64,000 nucleotides of DNA from JAJDTT01 sp022827025. GTDB taxonomy: Bacteria > Acidobacteriota > UBA6911 > RPQK01 > JAJDTT01. Position numbers and translations under genes: made by a program. This document shows positions 1 through 10,427 of the stretch, one piece after another; position 1 is the first letter of the stretch; each line of letters opens with the position of its first letter. The notes below the pieces were generated by a model. That model was given only the letters and a program-made list of their open reading frames with translations. It searched no databases and was not told the origin of the DNA. The stretch is from NCBI GenBank assembly GCA_965203535.1, contig OZ241897.1:310001-374000 (forward strand). Direction: 5' to 3'.

Positions 1-40
1 CTGCGCAACCGATTGCAATGCTACCGCCTGGTACTGGAAA

Positions 41-66
41 AACACCCGTCCTGACGGGGTCTTTTC
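41..66 (+). terminator. Putative rho-independent terminator
   Basis: A six-pair GC stem (CCCGTC at 45-50 with GACGGG at 53-58) is followed by a short T run at 62-65 and preceded by an A run, so it could work in both directions. It probably ends a transcript entering from left of the window and also lies just past the end of the vapC gene on the opposite strand. Confidence 0.45.
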
Positions 67-79
67 GGTACTCGTTGAG

Positions 80-466
80 TCAGGCCGCGTGAACGTCAGT
101 CAGGGAAAAATCCCCGCCCTTGAAAAGAAGCGGCTCGCCGCTCAATTCAGCGAGCGCATAGGAGAAGCAATCTCCGAAATTCAATCCTGCGGGATGATTG
201 CCCTTGCCGAAACGCCGCCAAGCTCGACGAGCGGCGTCGGCATGTTCGCGCGTTACCGGAACCAACTCGATTTCGGCTCTGGCCAGGAGTCGATCAAGTT
301 CGTGTCCGGCCGCCATCCCGCCCCTGCTCTCCACAACAATTGCAGCCTCAAGCAATCCGGCCGCCGACATGCGACGGGGCCAAGCTGATGCGATCGCTTG
401 TTCGAAGCGGCGAGCGTCGGCTTCACCGAACAAAACGGCCAGAATTGCGGAAGTATCGATGATCAT
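80..466 (-). CDS. vapC: VapC-type PIN-domain ribonuclease toxin
   Basis: A 128-aa PIN-domain protein, the usual VapC length. It opens with MIIDTSA, carrying the first catalytic Asp, and has the typical C-terminal NFGDCFSYALA block with another metal-binding Asp. VapC toxins are Mg-dependent RNases, often acting on tRNA or rRNA, and are neutralised by a cognate VapB. The start overlaps the end of the upstream antitoxin gene by 4 bases (ATGA), the normal VapBC translational coupling. Target RNA cannot be told from sequence. The module sits at the window edge with no other recognisable accessory gene beside it. Confidence 0.88.
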   Translation of the reverse strand: MIIDTSAILAVLFGEADARRFEQAIASAWPRRMSAAGLLEAAIVVESRGGMAAGHELDRLLARAEIELVPVTREHADAARRAWRRFGKGNHPAGLNFGDCFSYALAELSGEPLLFKGGDFSLTDVHAA

Positions 467-720
467 TTGGGCAAACCTCGATCATCGTAGAGCAGGTCAC
501 CGTGATCCGTAGCCGAGGGTCCCGGCGCCATTAAACGAGAGCAGCGTTGTCCGATGGCGTGGAGTTCTCGAACCAAGGCATCGGAACTGCGGCGGTGGTT
601 TTCTCGCTCAAGCCGTTCGCGTAGCGCAGTAGTGATTGCCCCCGTCATGGTTTCGCCGGTCAGGCGGGCAAGTGTGCGAGCCAATCGGCAGGTTTCCTGA
701 TTCTTGATGTTGAGGCCCAT
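463..720 (-). CDS. vapB: VapB-type antitoxin (Rv0623/PSK family)
   Basis: An 85-aa protein beginning MGLNIKNQETCRLARTLA, the N-terminal pattern of the small Rv0623-like VapB antitoxins, which are DNA-binding at the N terminus and bind toxin at the C terminus. A longer reading is open upstream, but the ATG at 720 gives the family length and N terminus. It is followed with a 4-base overlap by vapC. The pair is probably autoregulated by the VapBC complex binding upstream of 720, as is known for the family; no clear operator could be picked out by eye. Confidence 0.82.
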   Translation of the reverse strand: MGLNIKNQETCRLARTLARLTGETMTGAITTALRERLERENHRRSSDALVRELHAIGQRCSRLMAPGPSATDHGDLLYDDRGLPK

Positions 721-858
721 GGTATTCCCTTGTAGAGAAAATGGTAGAAGAATGCCAACTATTTCTACCCTAGTCGAGCCCGTGCCGTCAACTGCACCCG
801 GGTCGCTGAATCTTGCCAGATGACACCGCCTTGGCCCAAAATGGCGGTGGATCCCACG

Positions 859-3372
859 ATGAAAGTTCGATCCGGAACCCTCCTCATTCTGATCCTGGCC
901 GCCTGTCCTCTGCTGGGCTGGCGCCAGGATGACGCGACGCCCGACGGGGCGCTGCTTTTCCGGGAGACCGTCCGGCCAATAATCGAGAACCGCTGCCTGG
1001 CCTGCCACAACCAAAAGGTTCGCAGCAGCGGCCTCTCGCTGGAGAGCCGCTTGGAGATCCTCACGGGGGGAAGCCGGGGTGCGGCCGTTCTGCCCGGAGA
1101 CTCGGAGCAGAGCCGGCTGATCCAGGCGCTGGCCCATTCGTCCGATCTGAACATGCCCCCGGGCGGAAAGCTGCCCGAGGTGGAGATCCAGGCGCTGCGT
1201 CAGTGGGTGGCGCTGGGGGCTCCGTGGGACGATTCGGGCGATGCCGGCAAGGGGGGTCACTGGTCCTTTCAACCCGTCCGTCGGCCCGCGCTGCCGCACG
1301 TCTCCGATGCGCGGTGGGTCCGCTCACCCGTCGACAATTTCATCTTTCAACGGTTGGAGGAGGAGGGGCTGGAACCGTCCCCCGAAGCCTCCCGGATCAC
1401 GCTGCTGCGCCGCCTCAGCCTGGATCTTCTGGGCCTGCCGCCCTCGCCGGACGCCGTCGACCGATTCCTGGCGGACACCCGCCCCGGCGCCTACGAACGG
1501 CTCGTGGAGCGTTTGCTGGCTTCGCCCCACTACGGAGAACGCTGGGGCCGGCATTGGCTGGACGTGGCCCGCTACGCCGACTCGGACGGGTTCTCCGACG
1601 GACCCCGCCAGATCTGGATGTACCGCGACTGGGTGGTCCGCTCCCTGAATCAGGATCTGCCTTTCGACCGGTTCGCCACCCAGCAGTTGGCGGGCGACCT
1701 GGTTCCGGATGCGCCCAAGGAACAGATCGTCGCCACCGGATTCCACCGCAACACCCTCCTGAACCTGGAGGGGGGCATAGACGTGGAGCAGTATCGGGTC
1801 GAGCGGGTCGTGGACCGGGTCGAGACCACCGGGGCCGCCTTTCTGGGCCTGACCGTCGGTTGCGCCCGCTGCCATGATCACAAGTACGATCCCGTCTCCC
1901 AGAAGGAGTTCTTCCAGCTCTATTCCTTCTTCAACAACATCGAGGAGAGGAGCCCCGAACTGGAAAAGACGGACCGGCCGCGGCACTGGCCCTTTCTGGA
2001 GTTCGGGACCGACCGGGAATTCGCCCGGCGGGACATCATCCGGAGCCAGTTGGCGCTCCTGGAAGAAGAACTGAAGACCTACGAGAAGGAGCTTCTGGAC
2101 CGCTTGCCGCAGTGGGAGAAGGAGCTGGACCCGGAACGGCGGCGCGAGTTCCCGCTGGAGATCCAGAGGATTCTGGCGTTGCCGGCCGAAGAGCGGAACG
2201 AGATCCAACTCAAGACCCTGCATCTGCTCTACAAGGAGCAGGATCTGGGCTTCTCGACCCGGAAGGCCGGCATCGACTCCCTGAAGCAGGCTGAACCGAA
2301 GCTCCGCAGCACGCTGGTGATGAAGGAGTTGCCGGAGCCCCGGGAGGCCTACGTGCATCTGGGCGGCGAGTTCACCCGCCGGGGAGATCCGGTCCGGCCG
2401 GACGTGCCCGCCGTCCTGCCTCCGCTGGACGCCCGGTCCCGGCCCGACCGGCTGGACCTGGCCCGATGGCTGGTGGATCCGGAGCATCCCCTCACCGCCA
2501 GAGTCACCGTGAACCGGATTTGGCAACGTTACTTCGGCACCGGGCTGGTGGAGACCGAGAACGACTTCGGGATCCAGGGCGCCCACCCGTCCCATCCGGC
2601 GCTTCTGGACTGGCTGGCCTCCGAGCTGATACGCCGGCGCTGGAGCTTGAAGGCGATGCACCGCCTGATCGTCACCTCATCGACCTACCGCCAGTCGTCC
2701 CGCCATCGGGAGGACGCCTCCAAGGTGGACCCGGACAACCGTCTGCTGGCGCGGCAGCACCGTCTGCGCCTGGAGTCGGAGGTGGTGCGAGACGTCTGCC
2801 TGTCCGCCAGCGGCCTCTGGAACCGGACCGTCGGAGGTCCTCCCGTGTTTCCTCCCCAGCCCCAGGGGAGCAGCCGCCTGGGACATTCCAAGCGGGAGTG
2901 GGTCGCCAGCCAGGGTGAAGATCGATACCGGCGGGGCCTCTACACGCACTTCTGGCGCTCCACCCCCCACCCGGCCCTGATGGTCTTCGACAGCCCCAAC
3001 GGGATCACCACCTGCACCCGGCGAAGCCGCTCCACCTCGCCCCTGCAGGCATTGACCCTGCTCAACGACGAGGCCTTCTACGAGTTCGCCCAAGGCCTTG
3101 CCCGCCGGGTGCTCCGGGAGGGTCCGGACCAGGACTCGGAGCGTATCGGCTACACCTTCCGCGTATGCCTGTCCAGAATGCCCAGCGCGGAGGAGACCAC
3201 TCAGTTGAAGCGCTTTCTGGACCACCAGAGGAGCGATCTGGCGCGGCACCCGCGGGAAGCCCGATCATTGTTTTCCCTGGATTCCGAGGACGAGGATCCG
3301 CAGGAACTCGCGGCCTGGACCCTGCTGTCCAGCGTGCTCCTGAACCTGGACGAGTTCATCACCCGGGAGTGA
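859..3372 (+). CDS. PSCyt1/DUF1549/DUF1553 exported c-type cytochrome-like protein
   Basis: An 837-aa exported protein of the planctomycete-cytochrome group. The start at 859 is chosen because it places a signal peptide (MKVRSGTLLILILAACPLLG) at the N terminus; ATGs at 820 and 841 are also in frame. A PSCyt1 domain follows, with haem-binding CLACH and the MPPGGKLP block, then DUF1549 (containing HYGERWGRHWLDVARYADSDG and a CARCH motif) and a C-terminal DUF1553. Such proteins are common in Planctomycetota, Verrucomicrobiota and Acidobacteriota, paired with DUF1501 proteins; they are thought to act in periplasmic degradation of complex substrates, but the reaction is unproven. The DUF1501 gene begins 5 bases after the stop. 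Confidence 0.88.
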   Translation: MKVRSGTLLILILAACPLLGWRQDDATPDGALLFRETVRPIIENRCLACHNQKVRSSGLSLESRLEILTGGSRGAAVLPGDSEQSRLIQALAHSSDLNMPPGGKLPEVEIQALRQWVALGAPWDDSGDAGKGGHWSFQPVRRPALPHVSDARWVRSPVDNFIFQRLEEEGLEPSPEASRITLLRRLSLDLLGLPPSPDAVDRFLADTRPGAYERLVERLLASPHYGERWGRHWLDVARYADSDGFSDGPRQIWMYRDWVVRSLNQDLPFDRFATQQLAGDLVPDAPKEQIVATGFHRNTLLNLEGGIDVEQYRVERVVDRVETTGAAFLGLTVGCARCHDHKYDPVSQKEFFQLYSFFNNIEERSPELEKTDRPRHWPFLEFGTDREFARRDIIRSQLALLEEELKTYEKELLDRLPQWEKELDPERRREFPLEIQRILALPAEERNEIQLKTLHLLYKEQDLGFSTRKAGIDSLKQAEPKLRSTLVMKELPEPREAYVHLGGEFTRRGDPVRPDVPAVLPPLDARSRPDRLDLARWLVDPEHPLTARVTVNRIWQRYFGTGLVETENDFGIQGAHPSHPALLDWLASELIRRRWSLKAMHRLIVTSSTYRQSSRHREDASKVDPDNRLLARQHRLRLESEVVRDVCLSASGLWNRTVGGPPVFPPQPQGSSRLGHSKREWVASQGEDRYRRGLYTHFWRSTPHPALMVFDSPNGITTCTRRSRSTSPLQALTLLNDEAFYEFAQGLARRVLREGPDQDSERIGYTFRVCLSRMPSAEETTQLKRFLDHQRSDLARHPREARSLFSLDSEDEDPQELAAWTLLSSVLLNLDEFITRE

Positions 3373-3377
3373 CCCCC

Positions 3378-4829
<1,452 letters not shown>

Positions 4830-4871
4830 TTTGGATCCACCTTTTGGTTCCACCGGCTCCCGCCGCTCCAC

Positions 4872-5037
4872 CTAGGAGTCTGCGCGGTAGAAATGATCGT
4901 AGCGAGAAAGTGGAGAATCGAGGCCAGATTTTCACGATTTTGAGGTGCATAGTGGTTCTATTCGCCGAGAAATCGCACGAATATGGACCGATTATACGCT
5001 TTCGCAGTAGATTGATTTCTGCCGCGCAGGCTCCTAG
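4872..5037 (+). repeat. MITE-like foldback element, full copy 1 (166 bp)
   Basis: Bounded by CTAG at both ends with near-perfect terminal inverted repeats: the left end reads CTAGGAGTCTGCGCGGTAGA and the right end is its inverse with a few transitions. The two halves also resemble each other over most of their length when one is inverted, so the whole element can fold into a long imperfect hairpin. It has the same length and orientation as the copy at 48546 and is inverted relative to 27808. It contains no transposase. The right end lies 3 bases before the ATG of the next gene. Confidence 0.9.
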
Positions 5038-5040
5038 TTC

Positions 5041-6069
5041 ATGAAAGCCGCCATCTATCGGGGTATCGGGCGAATCGGTCTGCAGGAAGTGGAGCGGCGT
5101 CCGCCTCAGCCCGGATACGTCACCATCGATACCCGGCAGACCGGCATCTGCGGGAGTGACCTGCACGTCTACTGGGGGCACTGGCCCCAATCCAGAACCC
5201 TGGCCCTGGGACACGAGACCTCCGGCGTCGTGGTGGAACTGGGGGAAGGGGTCACGGGACTCGAGCCGGGAGACCGGGTCGCCATCGAGTGCTTCTCCCA
5301 CTGCGGCCGCTGCCGCTACTGCCGGAGCGGCCACTACAACCACTGCCGGGAGCGTCGATGGGTTTCGCAGGATACGCACGGAGGTTTCGCCGAGTTCACG
5401 ACGGCTCATTTTTCGGCTCTCTTCCGGCTCCCGGCGAGCTTGAGTTTCGAAGAAGGGGCCCTGGTCGAACCCCTGGCGGTCGGTTGCCGCGCGGTGGGCC
5501 AGGCCGGCGCGACCTGGCGGGACCGGGTGGCGATCCTGGGAGGCGGAACCATTGGCCAGTTCTGCCTGGCGGCGGCGAAGGCGGCGAACGTGCGGGAGAT
5601 CTGGATCACCGTCAAGTACCCGCAACAGGCCCGGATGGCCCGGGATCTGGGCGCCGACCACGTGTTCGTGCTGGGTGAGAGCGGCCTCGAAGACTGGGTC
5701 AGCGGCCTGAGCCGGGGACCGCGGCCGGACGCGGTGATCGAGACGGTGGGCGGAGGAGGCAATTTCGACCTCGCCCTTCGGATTGTCCGGCCCCGCGGCA
5801 CCGTGGTTCTGGTGGCCGGATATCCGGAGCCCGTGGAGGTGGACCTGGGCCGGGTTCTGGAATCCGAGGCGGTCGTGACCGGATCCCACTGCTACGCATC
5901 GACCGGTCTGGACACCGACTTCGGCGCGGCCATCGACCTGATGGCCACCGGCCGGGTGGATGCGACCCGCCTCGTTACCCACCGGTTCCGTCTGGAATCG
6001 GTCGAAGAAGCCTTCCGCGTCGCCGCCGACAAGTCTTCCGGGTCCATCAAGGTCCACCTCTGCCAATGA
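5041..6069 (+). CDS. Zinc-dependent medium-chain alcohol/polyol dehydrogenase
   Basis: A 342-aa MDR-superfamily protein, probably cytoplasmic, oxidising an alcohol or polyol with NAD(P). It shows the catalytic zinc region (GICGSDLHVY, then GHETSGVV), the four-cysteine structural zinc loop (CGRCRYCRSGHYNHC) near residues 90-104, and a Rossmann segment (ILGGGTIGQ). It is closest in appearance to sorbitol, threonine 3- and galactitol-type dehydrogenases, but the substrate cannot be assigned. A MITE ends 3 bases upstream of the start, so no ordinary ribosome-binding site precedes the ATG; either translation uses MITE sequence or the native leader was displaced. Confidence 0.87.
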   Translation: MKAAIYRGIGRIGLQEVERRPPQPGYVTIDTRQTGICGSDLHVYWGHWPQSRTLALGHETSGVVVELGEGVTGLEPGDRVAIECFSHCGRCRYCRSGHYNHCRERRWVSQDTHGGFAEFTTAHFSALFRLPASLSFEEGALVEPLAVGCRAVGQAGATWRDRVAILGGGTIGQFCLAAAKAANVREIWITVKYPQQARMARDLGADHVFVLGESGLEDWVSGLSRGPRPDAVIETVGGGGNFDLALRIVRPRGTVVLVAGYPEPVEVDLGRVLESEAVVTGSHCYASTGLDTDFGAAIDLMATGRVDATRLVTHRFRLESVEEAFRVAADKSSGSIKVHLCQ

Positions 6070-6223
6070 TTCCACCCTGGCCAGCGGTTGCTGGCGCCGC
6101 GAGGGCGACCACACGTCGCCCCTAAGAACCAGGAGAGAAAAATGGGGAAAGTCCACCTCCCCTCCCTATTCCGTCAAAACGCCTAAATTAGGTATCCTTG
6201 ACGAAATCGAAGGCGACAGTCCC

Positions 6224-7549
6224 ATGCGGACACGACGTACTCCGGCCATGACACGAAGATTGCTGTTGACTCGCGGACTTGCGGGCCTGGCAGGGACAGT
6301 CCGGACGAGTCAGCGGATTGCCGAAGCCGGATCCACGCCTGCCGCGGCCGGTCAAGCAACTCGCGCAGATTCACCCTCCGCTTTGCAGGAGAACGAGATT
6401 GTCCTGGGCATGTCCGCCGCTTTTTCCGGCCCCTCCCGAGGCTTGGGCAGCGAGCTCTACCGCGGCGCCATGGCCTACTTCACCCATGTCAACGACAACG
6501 GCGGGGTCAACGGCTGCAAGATCCTCCTGAAGCTCTACGACGACGGCTACCAGCCGGATCCCTGTGTCCGGAACACCATGAAGCTCATGCTGGAGGACCA
6601 GGTATTCCTCCTGTTCGGTTACGTGGGGACGCCGACGGTGACACGGGTGCTGCCGCTGCTCAAGAAGTTCCAGGACGAAAAGGTCTATCTTTTCTTTCCC
6701 TTTACCGGAGCCCAGCCTCAGAGGGAACCGCCCTATGGCGACTTCGCCTTCAATCTCCGGGCCTCCTACCGCCAGGAGACCGCCGGTCTTGTCGACAATT
6801 TCGTTCGGGTCGGCAAAAAGCGCATCGCCGTGTTCTACCAGGCCGACGCCTACGGCAGGAGCGGATGGGCGGGCGTCCGGGCGGCTCTGGCAGCCCACAG
6901 CGAGCAACTGGCCGGGGAGGCCACCTACCGCCGCGGGCAGAGGTTCACCGGCACCATGAGGGCACAGGTCGAAATCCTGAAGGCCGCTTCCCCAGAAGCC
7001 GTGATCTGCATCGGCTCGTACGCCGCCTGCGCCGCGTTCGCGCGGGACGCCGTGGACCTGGGCCTCCGGGTTCCCATCGCGAACCTCTCTTTCGTGGGGA
7101 GCGAGAACCTCCTCCAACTGCTCACCGAGAGTCGTGACGACGCCGAGAGGTACACCCGGTACCTGGTCAACTCCCAGGTGGTTCCCAGCTATGAGAACAC
7201 CTCCATTCCGGCCGTGCGCGAGTACCGGGAACTGATGGAACGCTACGACCCGGCCGTTCCCCAGGAGTTGGTCAAGGAACCGTACAGTCCGTTCCCCCAG
7301 AGCTTCGTCAGCCTGGAGGGATTCCTCGACGCCAAGTTGATGGCGGAGATACTACGGCGCATGGGGGGCGGACACGATCGAGCCAAATTGGAGAAGGCAG
7401 TCTTCTCGGTGCGGAACTATGACCTCGGAATCGGGGAACGGGTCTCGTTCGGCCCCGACCGCCGGCAGGGGCTTCAGATGGTCTACTACACCGTCGTCGA
7501 GGGCGGCCGCTTCGTGACTCTCGACGATTGGCAGGGTTGGGTCTCTTGA
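6224..7549 (+). CDS. ABC-type periplasmic binding protein (Leu/Ile/Val-binding fold)
   Basis: A 441-aa Peripla_BP_6-type receptor. After an N-terminal export signal with arginines (TRRLLLTRGLAGLAG, possibly Tat) the mature part begins IVLGMSAAFSGPSRGLG, the usual opening of branched-chain amino-acid or amide receptors, and contains NDNGGVNG and QPDPCV. The ATG at 6224 is chosen; 6248 is a possible alternative. No ABC permease or ATPase gene accompanies it; the next genes encode a Cache/HAMP-like membrane protein (1 base away) and an MFS carrier. It may therefore be a ligand sensor rather than a transport receptor, an inference from context. Confidence 0.85.
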   Translation: MRTRRTPAMTRRLLLTRGLAGLAGTVRTSQRIAEAGSTPAAAGQATRADSPSALQENEIVLGMSAAFSGPSRGLGSELYRGAMAYFTHVNDNGGVNGCKILLKLYDDGYQPDPCVRNTMKLMLEDQVFLLFGYVGTPTVTRVLPLLKKFQDEKVYLFFPFTGAQPQREPPYGDFAFNLRASYRQETAGLVDNFVRVGKKRIAVFYQADAYGRSGWAGVRAALAAHSEQLAGEATYRRGQRFTGTMRAQVEILKAASPEAVICIGSYAACAAFARDAVDLGLRVPIANLSFVGSENLLQLLTESRDDAERYTRYLVNSQVVPSYENTSIPAVREYRELMERYDPAVPQELVKEPYSPFPQSFVSLEGFLDAKLMAEILRRMGGGHDRAKLEKAVFSVRNYDLGIGERVSFGPDRRQGLQMVYYTVVEGGRFVTLDDWQGWVS

Positions 7550-7550
7550 A

Positions 7551-8294
7551 ATGAAGATTCAGAAGCTGTTCCAAAAAACCCGGTTCGGCATCTTCGGCCT
7601 CTTCGGCCTGATCGTCCTGTCCACGTCGATCCTGTGCATCTACACCGTCGACACCCAGTTGTCGGCGGAATACGAGTCCAACACCCGAAACATCGCCAAG
7701 ACCATCGCCGACGCCAGCGTGGACATCCTCCTGAACCGGAACCTGGCGACCCTGCAGTCGATGATCGACCAGTTCGTGGAGATTCAGGGCATCCGCTACA
7801 TCTACATCACCAGCGAGTCGGGTGAGTATCTGGCCCACACCTTCGTGCCGGGCATTCCCGAAGAAGTCCGGGCCAGCGATCCCTCCAGCACCGAGCCGGT
7901 GGAACGGAGCATTCCGGGCATGGGCGATTTTGTGGAAGTGGGCAGTCCCATCCTGGCCGGTGTGGCCGGAACGGTCCACGTGGGGATGGATCTGGACCTG
8001 GTCGCGCTCAAGATCCAGCGGGCCATCGGCCAGCAGGTCATCCTCATTTGCATCTTTCTCGTGGTCGGCGTTCTGGCGTCCATCTGGCTCGTCAACCTGG
8101 CGGCAAAACCGCTGGGTGGACTCCTGGCTTATGCCGTCGACCTGGCGGGCAACCGCGACACGGATCATGCAAGGGACGACGATCTCCTTGCACGCGATGA
8201 TGAAGTCGGAGATCTGGCCCGCCTCTTTCGGTACGTTTCCGAACGCGGGTCCGGTTCGAAAGGATCGGAGGCGCCGCCGGGACCGGCCGGGTAG
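7551..8294 (+). CDS. Membrane sensor with periplasmic domain and HAMP-like region, no output domain
   Basis: A 247-aa protein with a transmembrane helix at about residues 10-32, a periplasmic region of about 130 residues resembling single Cache sensors (IRYIYITSESGEYLAHTF), a second helix at about 162-185 and a HAMP-like tail ending near residue 235. No kinase, cyclase or methyl-accepting domain follows: the frame closes at a normal stop and the next gene starts 14 bases on. It starts one base after the binding-protein stop, suggesting coupled synthesis. It could pass a signal from the binding protein to a separate partner, or be a kinase that has lost its output domain. Confidence 0.7.
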   Translation: MKIQKLFQKTRFGIFGLFGLIVLSTSILCIYTVDTQLSAEYESNTRNIAKTIADASVDILLNRNLATLQSMIDQFVEIQGIRYIYITSESGEYLAHTFVPGIPEEVRASDPSSTEPVERSIPGMGDFVEVGSPILAGVAGTVHVGMDLDLVALKIQRAIGQQVILICIFLVVGVLASIWLVNLAAKPLGGLLAYAVDLAGNRDTDHARDDDLLARDDEVGDLARLFRYVSERGSGSKGSEAPPGPAG

Positions 8295-8308
8295 GAGGAA
8301 GTCGAGCG

Positions 8309-9613
8309 GTGCGCTTGCCGCGAAGTGTCATAGCCCTCATCTGCACGACTCTTCAAATCTGCTTCGGCACGGTCTACGCGTGGAGCTTCTTCCAGACGAT
8401 GCTGGTCCGGCAGATCGGCTGGACCCATACGCAGACCGCCTGGGCCTTCAGTATCGCCATCTTCTCGCTGGGCGTCTCCGCGGCCTGGGCGGGAAGCATG
8501 CTGCCCCGCCTGGGTCCCCGGTTGCTGGCCCTGGCCGGCAGCGTCATGTTCTCCGGGGGATACCTGATCGCCGGCACGGCGCTCCATTTCGGTCTGGTCC
8601 CCCTCTTCTACCTGGGGTATGGCGTGATCGGCGGCGCCGGGATCGGCTTCGGATATGTGACGCCCGTGGCCACGGTCGCCAAGTGGTTTCCGGACCGCAA
8701 GGGGCTGGCCACCGGCATCGTGGTGATGGGGTTCGGAGTCGGCGCGTTCCTTCTGAGCAAGGGACTGGCGCCGTTCCTGATCGTCCGGACGGCGGGAGCG
8801 CTGCCCCTGGTCTTCTTCTGGCTCGGAATCATCTTCGCCTGCATCCTGATTCCCTGCAGCCTCCTGCTGAGCAATCCCCCCGCGGCTGCCGCTCGGACTA
8901 AGGGAAACCAAAGCATCCGGCGGGATGCCGCCGAACCCCGGTCCGCCCGGACGTATCTGGGCACCACCCAGTTCGTCATCATGTGGATCGTCTTCTTCTT
9001 CAATATCGCCGCCGGGATTTCGGTGATCAGCTTCCAGTCGGAGCTCCTGCAGGAGATCTGGGGACTCGCCGATCCCTCGGTCGAGCCGACCACTCTGGCC
9101 GCATACGGCGCGACGCTCATCGCCGTGAGTTCGCTCTGCAACGGCGTGGGGCGGCTGTTCTGGGGACTCCTCTCGGACCGCCTGGGCCGGGCTGCGGTCT
9201 TCCGCATCCTGCTGGCCAGCCAGATGGTGGTCTTCGGGGTTCTCATGACGGAGACCAACCCCTGGATCTTCTCGATCCTGGTCTGCTACGTGCTCCTCTG
9301 CTTCGGCGGCGGGTTCGCCACCATGCCCCCCTTCGTGCTCGACGTCTTCGGCAGCCAGAAGATGTCCACCATCTACGGCGTGATTCTCACGGCGTGGGCC
9401 GCCGCCGGCATCTGCGGACCCCTCTACATGGGATATCTGAAGGACACCTACCCCGACCGGGCCGTCATGTACTGCTTCCTCATCGGCATCCTCATGCTGG
9501 GCGCCGGCTATCTGTTTTCCTACCTGCTCAATGACGGGAGGATTCGACTGGGGAGGCCGACCCTGGAGAGCACGTTGCACCGGTATGGGATTCCGCTGCC
9601 GGGCAAGAGCTGA
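8309..9613 (+). CDS. OFA-family MFS transporter (oxalate/formate antiporter-like)
   Basis: A 434-aa, twelve-helix major facilitator. The N-terminal half matches the oxalate:formate antiporter family: YAWSFFQTMLVRQIGWT, GYGVIGGAGIGFGYVTPVA and KWFPDRKGLATGIVVMGFG. The GTG start at 8309 is preceded at good distance by TAGGAGGA. OFA members exchange or import small carboxylates such as oxalate, formate, lactate or pyruvate; the substrate here is unknown. It is the third gene of an operon with a binding protein and a HAMP-like sensor, so transport may be under ligand control. Confidence 0.85.
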   Translation: MRLPRSVIALICTTLQICFGTVYAWSFFQTMLVRQIGWTHTQTAWAFSIAIFSLGVSAAWAGSMLPRLGPRLLALAGSVMFSGGYLIAGTALHFGLVPLFYLGYGVIGGAGIGFGYVTPVATVAKWFPDRKGLATGIVVMGFGVGAFLLSKGLAPFLIVRTAGALPLVFFWLGIIFACILIPCSLLLSNPPAAAARTKGNQSIRRDAAEPRSARTYLGTTQFVIMWIVFFFNIAAGISVISFQSELLQEIWGLADPSVEPTTLAAYGATLIAVSSLCNGVGRLFWGLLSDRLGRAAVFRILLASQMVVFGVLMTETNPWIFSILVCYVLLCFGGGFATMPPFVLDVFGSQKMSTIYGVILTAWAAAGICGPLYMGYLKDTYPDRAVMYCFLIGILMLGAGYLFSYLLNDGRIRLGRPTLESTLHRYGIPLPGKS

Positions 9614-9914
9614 AATCGGCCCGGCGATGATATCAGCCCGTGGCAAAAGTCATCACGGCATTCGACCGTCCCTGCATCCCGGCGGACGGCGTTGCTATCG
9701 GCCCACATACTCCCGGTAGGCTCCCTCATCGCGCCTTGTCCGGCGGGCGCAGGAACGGTCTCGGTGCTCGCGGGACTTTCACCACGGACTGATATCGCCG
9801 CCCGGATCGGAACGCTTCAAATCGTGATTGGTTCAGTCCGACTTCCGCCACCTGATTGCGGTATCCTTGTCCCCGCTGCCGGCTCGGAAGGATGACGCCG
9901 GCGATCCCGGCATC
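9614..9914. other. Intergenic stretch without recognisable gene
   Basis: About 300 bases between the MFS gene and the Rieske gene. Short open frames occur on both strands but none has a convincing start, ribosome-binding site or family resemblance. A promoter for the following Rieske/cytochrome b operon is expected here, but no strong -35/-10 pair stands out. Confidence 0.5.
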
Positions 9915-10427
9915 ATGCGACGACGCGAGTGGTTTCGGAAATTAATGGGCGGCGTCATGGGAATCGGCCTTTTGGTCGTCCCCCTGGGAGCGGGTCTTCT
10001 CTTCCTCCTCAATCCCCTCCGCCGCCGCGCCGAGCAGCACGGCTTCAGCCGCGTTGCCTCCGTCGACAGCCTGCCGCTCGGCACCCCCCGTCACTTCATG
10101 GTGCGAGGCCGGCGCCGGGACGCATGGGAGGTGGGCGCCCAGGTTCCGCTGGGAGCCGTTTACCTGGTGCGGCAGGAGACCGGTATCCGGGCCTTCCAGG
10201 TCATCTGTCCCCATGCCGGATGCTTCGTCGGATATGAAGCGGCCAAGCACCGGTTCCTCTGTCCCTGCCACGACAGCTCCTTCGGGCTGGACGGCGCCAT
10301 CTCCGATCCGGAGAGCCCGTCTCCCCGGGGTCTGGATGAGCTGGAGGTCAAGATCGAGAAGGGCGAGATCCTGGTCCGCTACCAGGAGTTTCGACCCGGC
10401 GTCACCGAGAGGATCGCCATCTCGTGA
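9915..10427 (+). CDS. Rieske 2Fe-2S protein of a bc1-type complex
   Basis: A 170-aa membrane-anchored iron-sulfur protein. One N-terminal helix (about residues 10-35) is followed by the Rieske fold with both cluster-binding loops, CPHAGC at about 97 and CPCHDSSF at about 116. It passes electrons from quinol to cytochrome c in the periplasm. The stop overlaps the GTG start of the cytochrome b gene (GTGA), so the two are translated together. The N terminus resembles a Tat anchor only weakly (MRRREWFRK). The usual separate cytochrome c1 gene is absent; its role is probably taken by the c-type domain fused to cytochrome b. Confidence 0.9.
   Translation: MRRREWFRKLMGGVMGIGLLVVPLGAGLLFLLNPLRRRAEQHGFSRVASVDSLPLGTPRHFMVRGRRRDAWEVGAQVPLGAVYLVRQETGIRAFQVICPHAGCFVGYEAAKHRFLCPCHDSSFGLDGAISDPESPSPRGLDELEVKIEKGEILVRYQEFRPGVTERIAIS

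Noticed and set aside
4872..5037. A conserved small peptide encoded by the MITE copies
   Set aside because: The same frame is open in several copies, but it has no consistent start or ribosome-binding site and simply follows from repeat identity.
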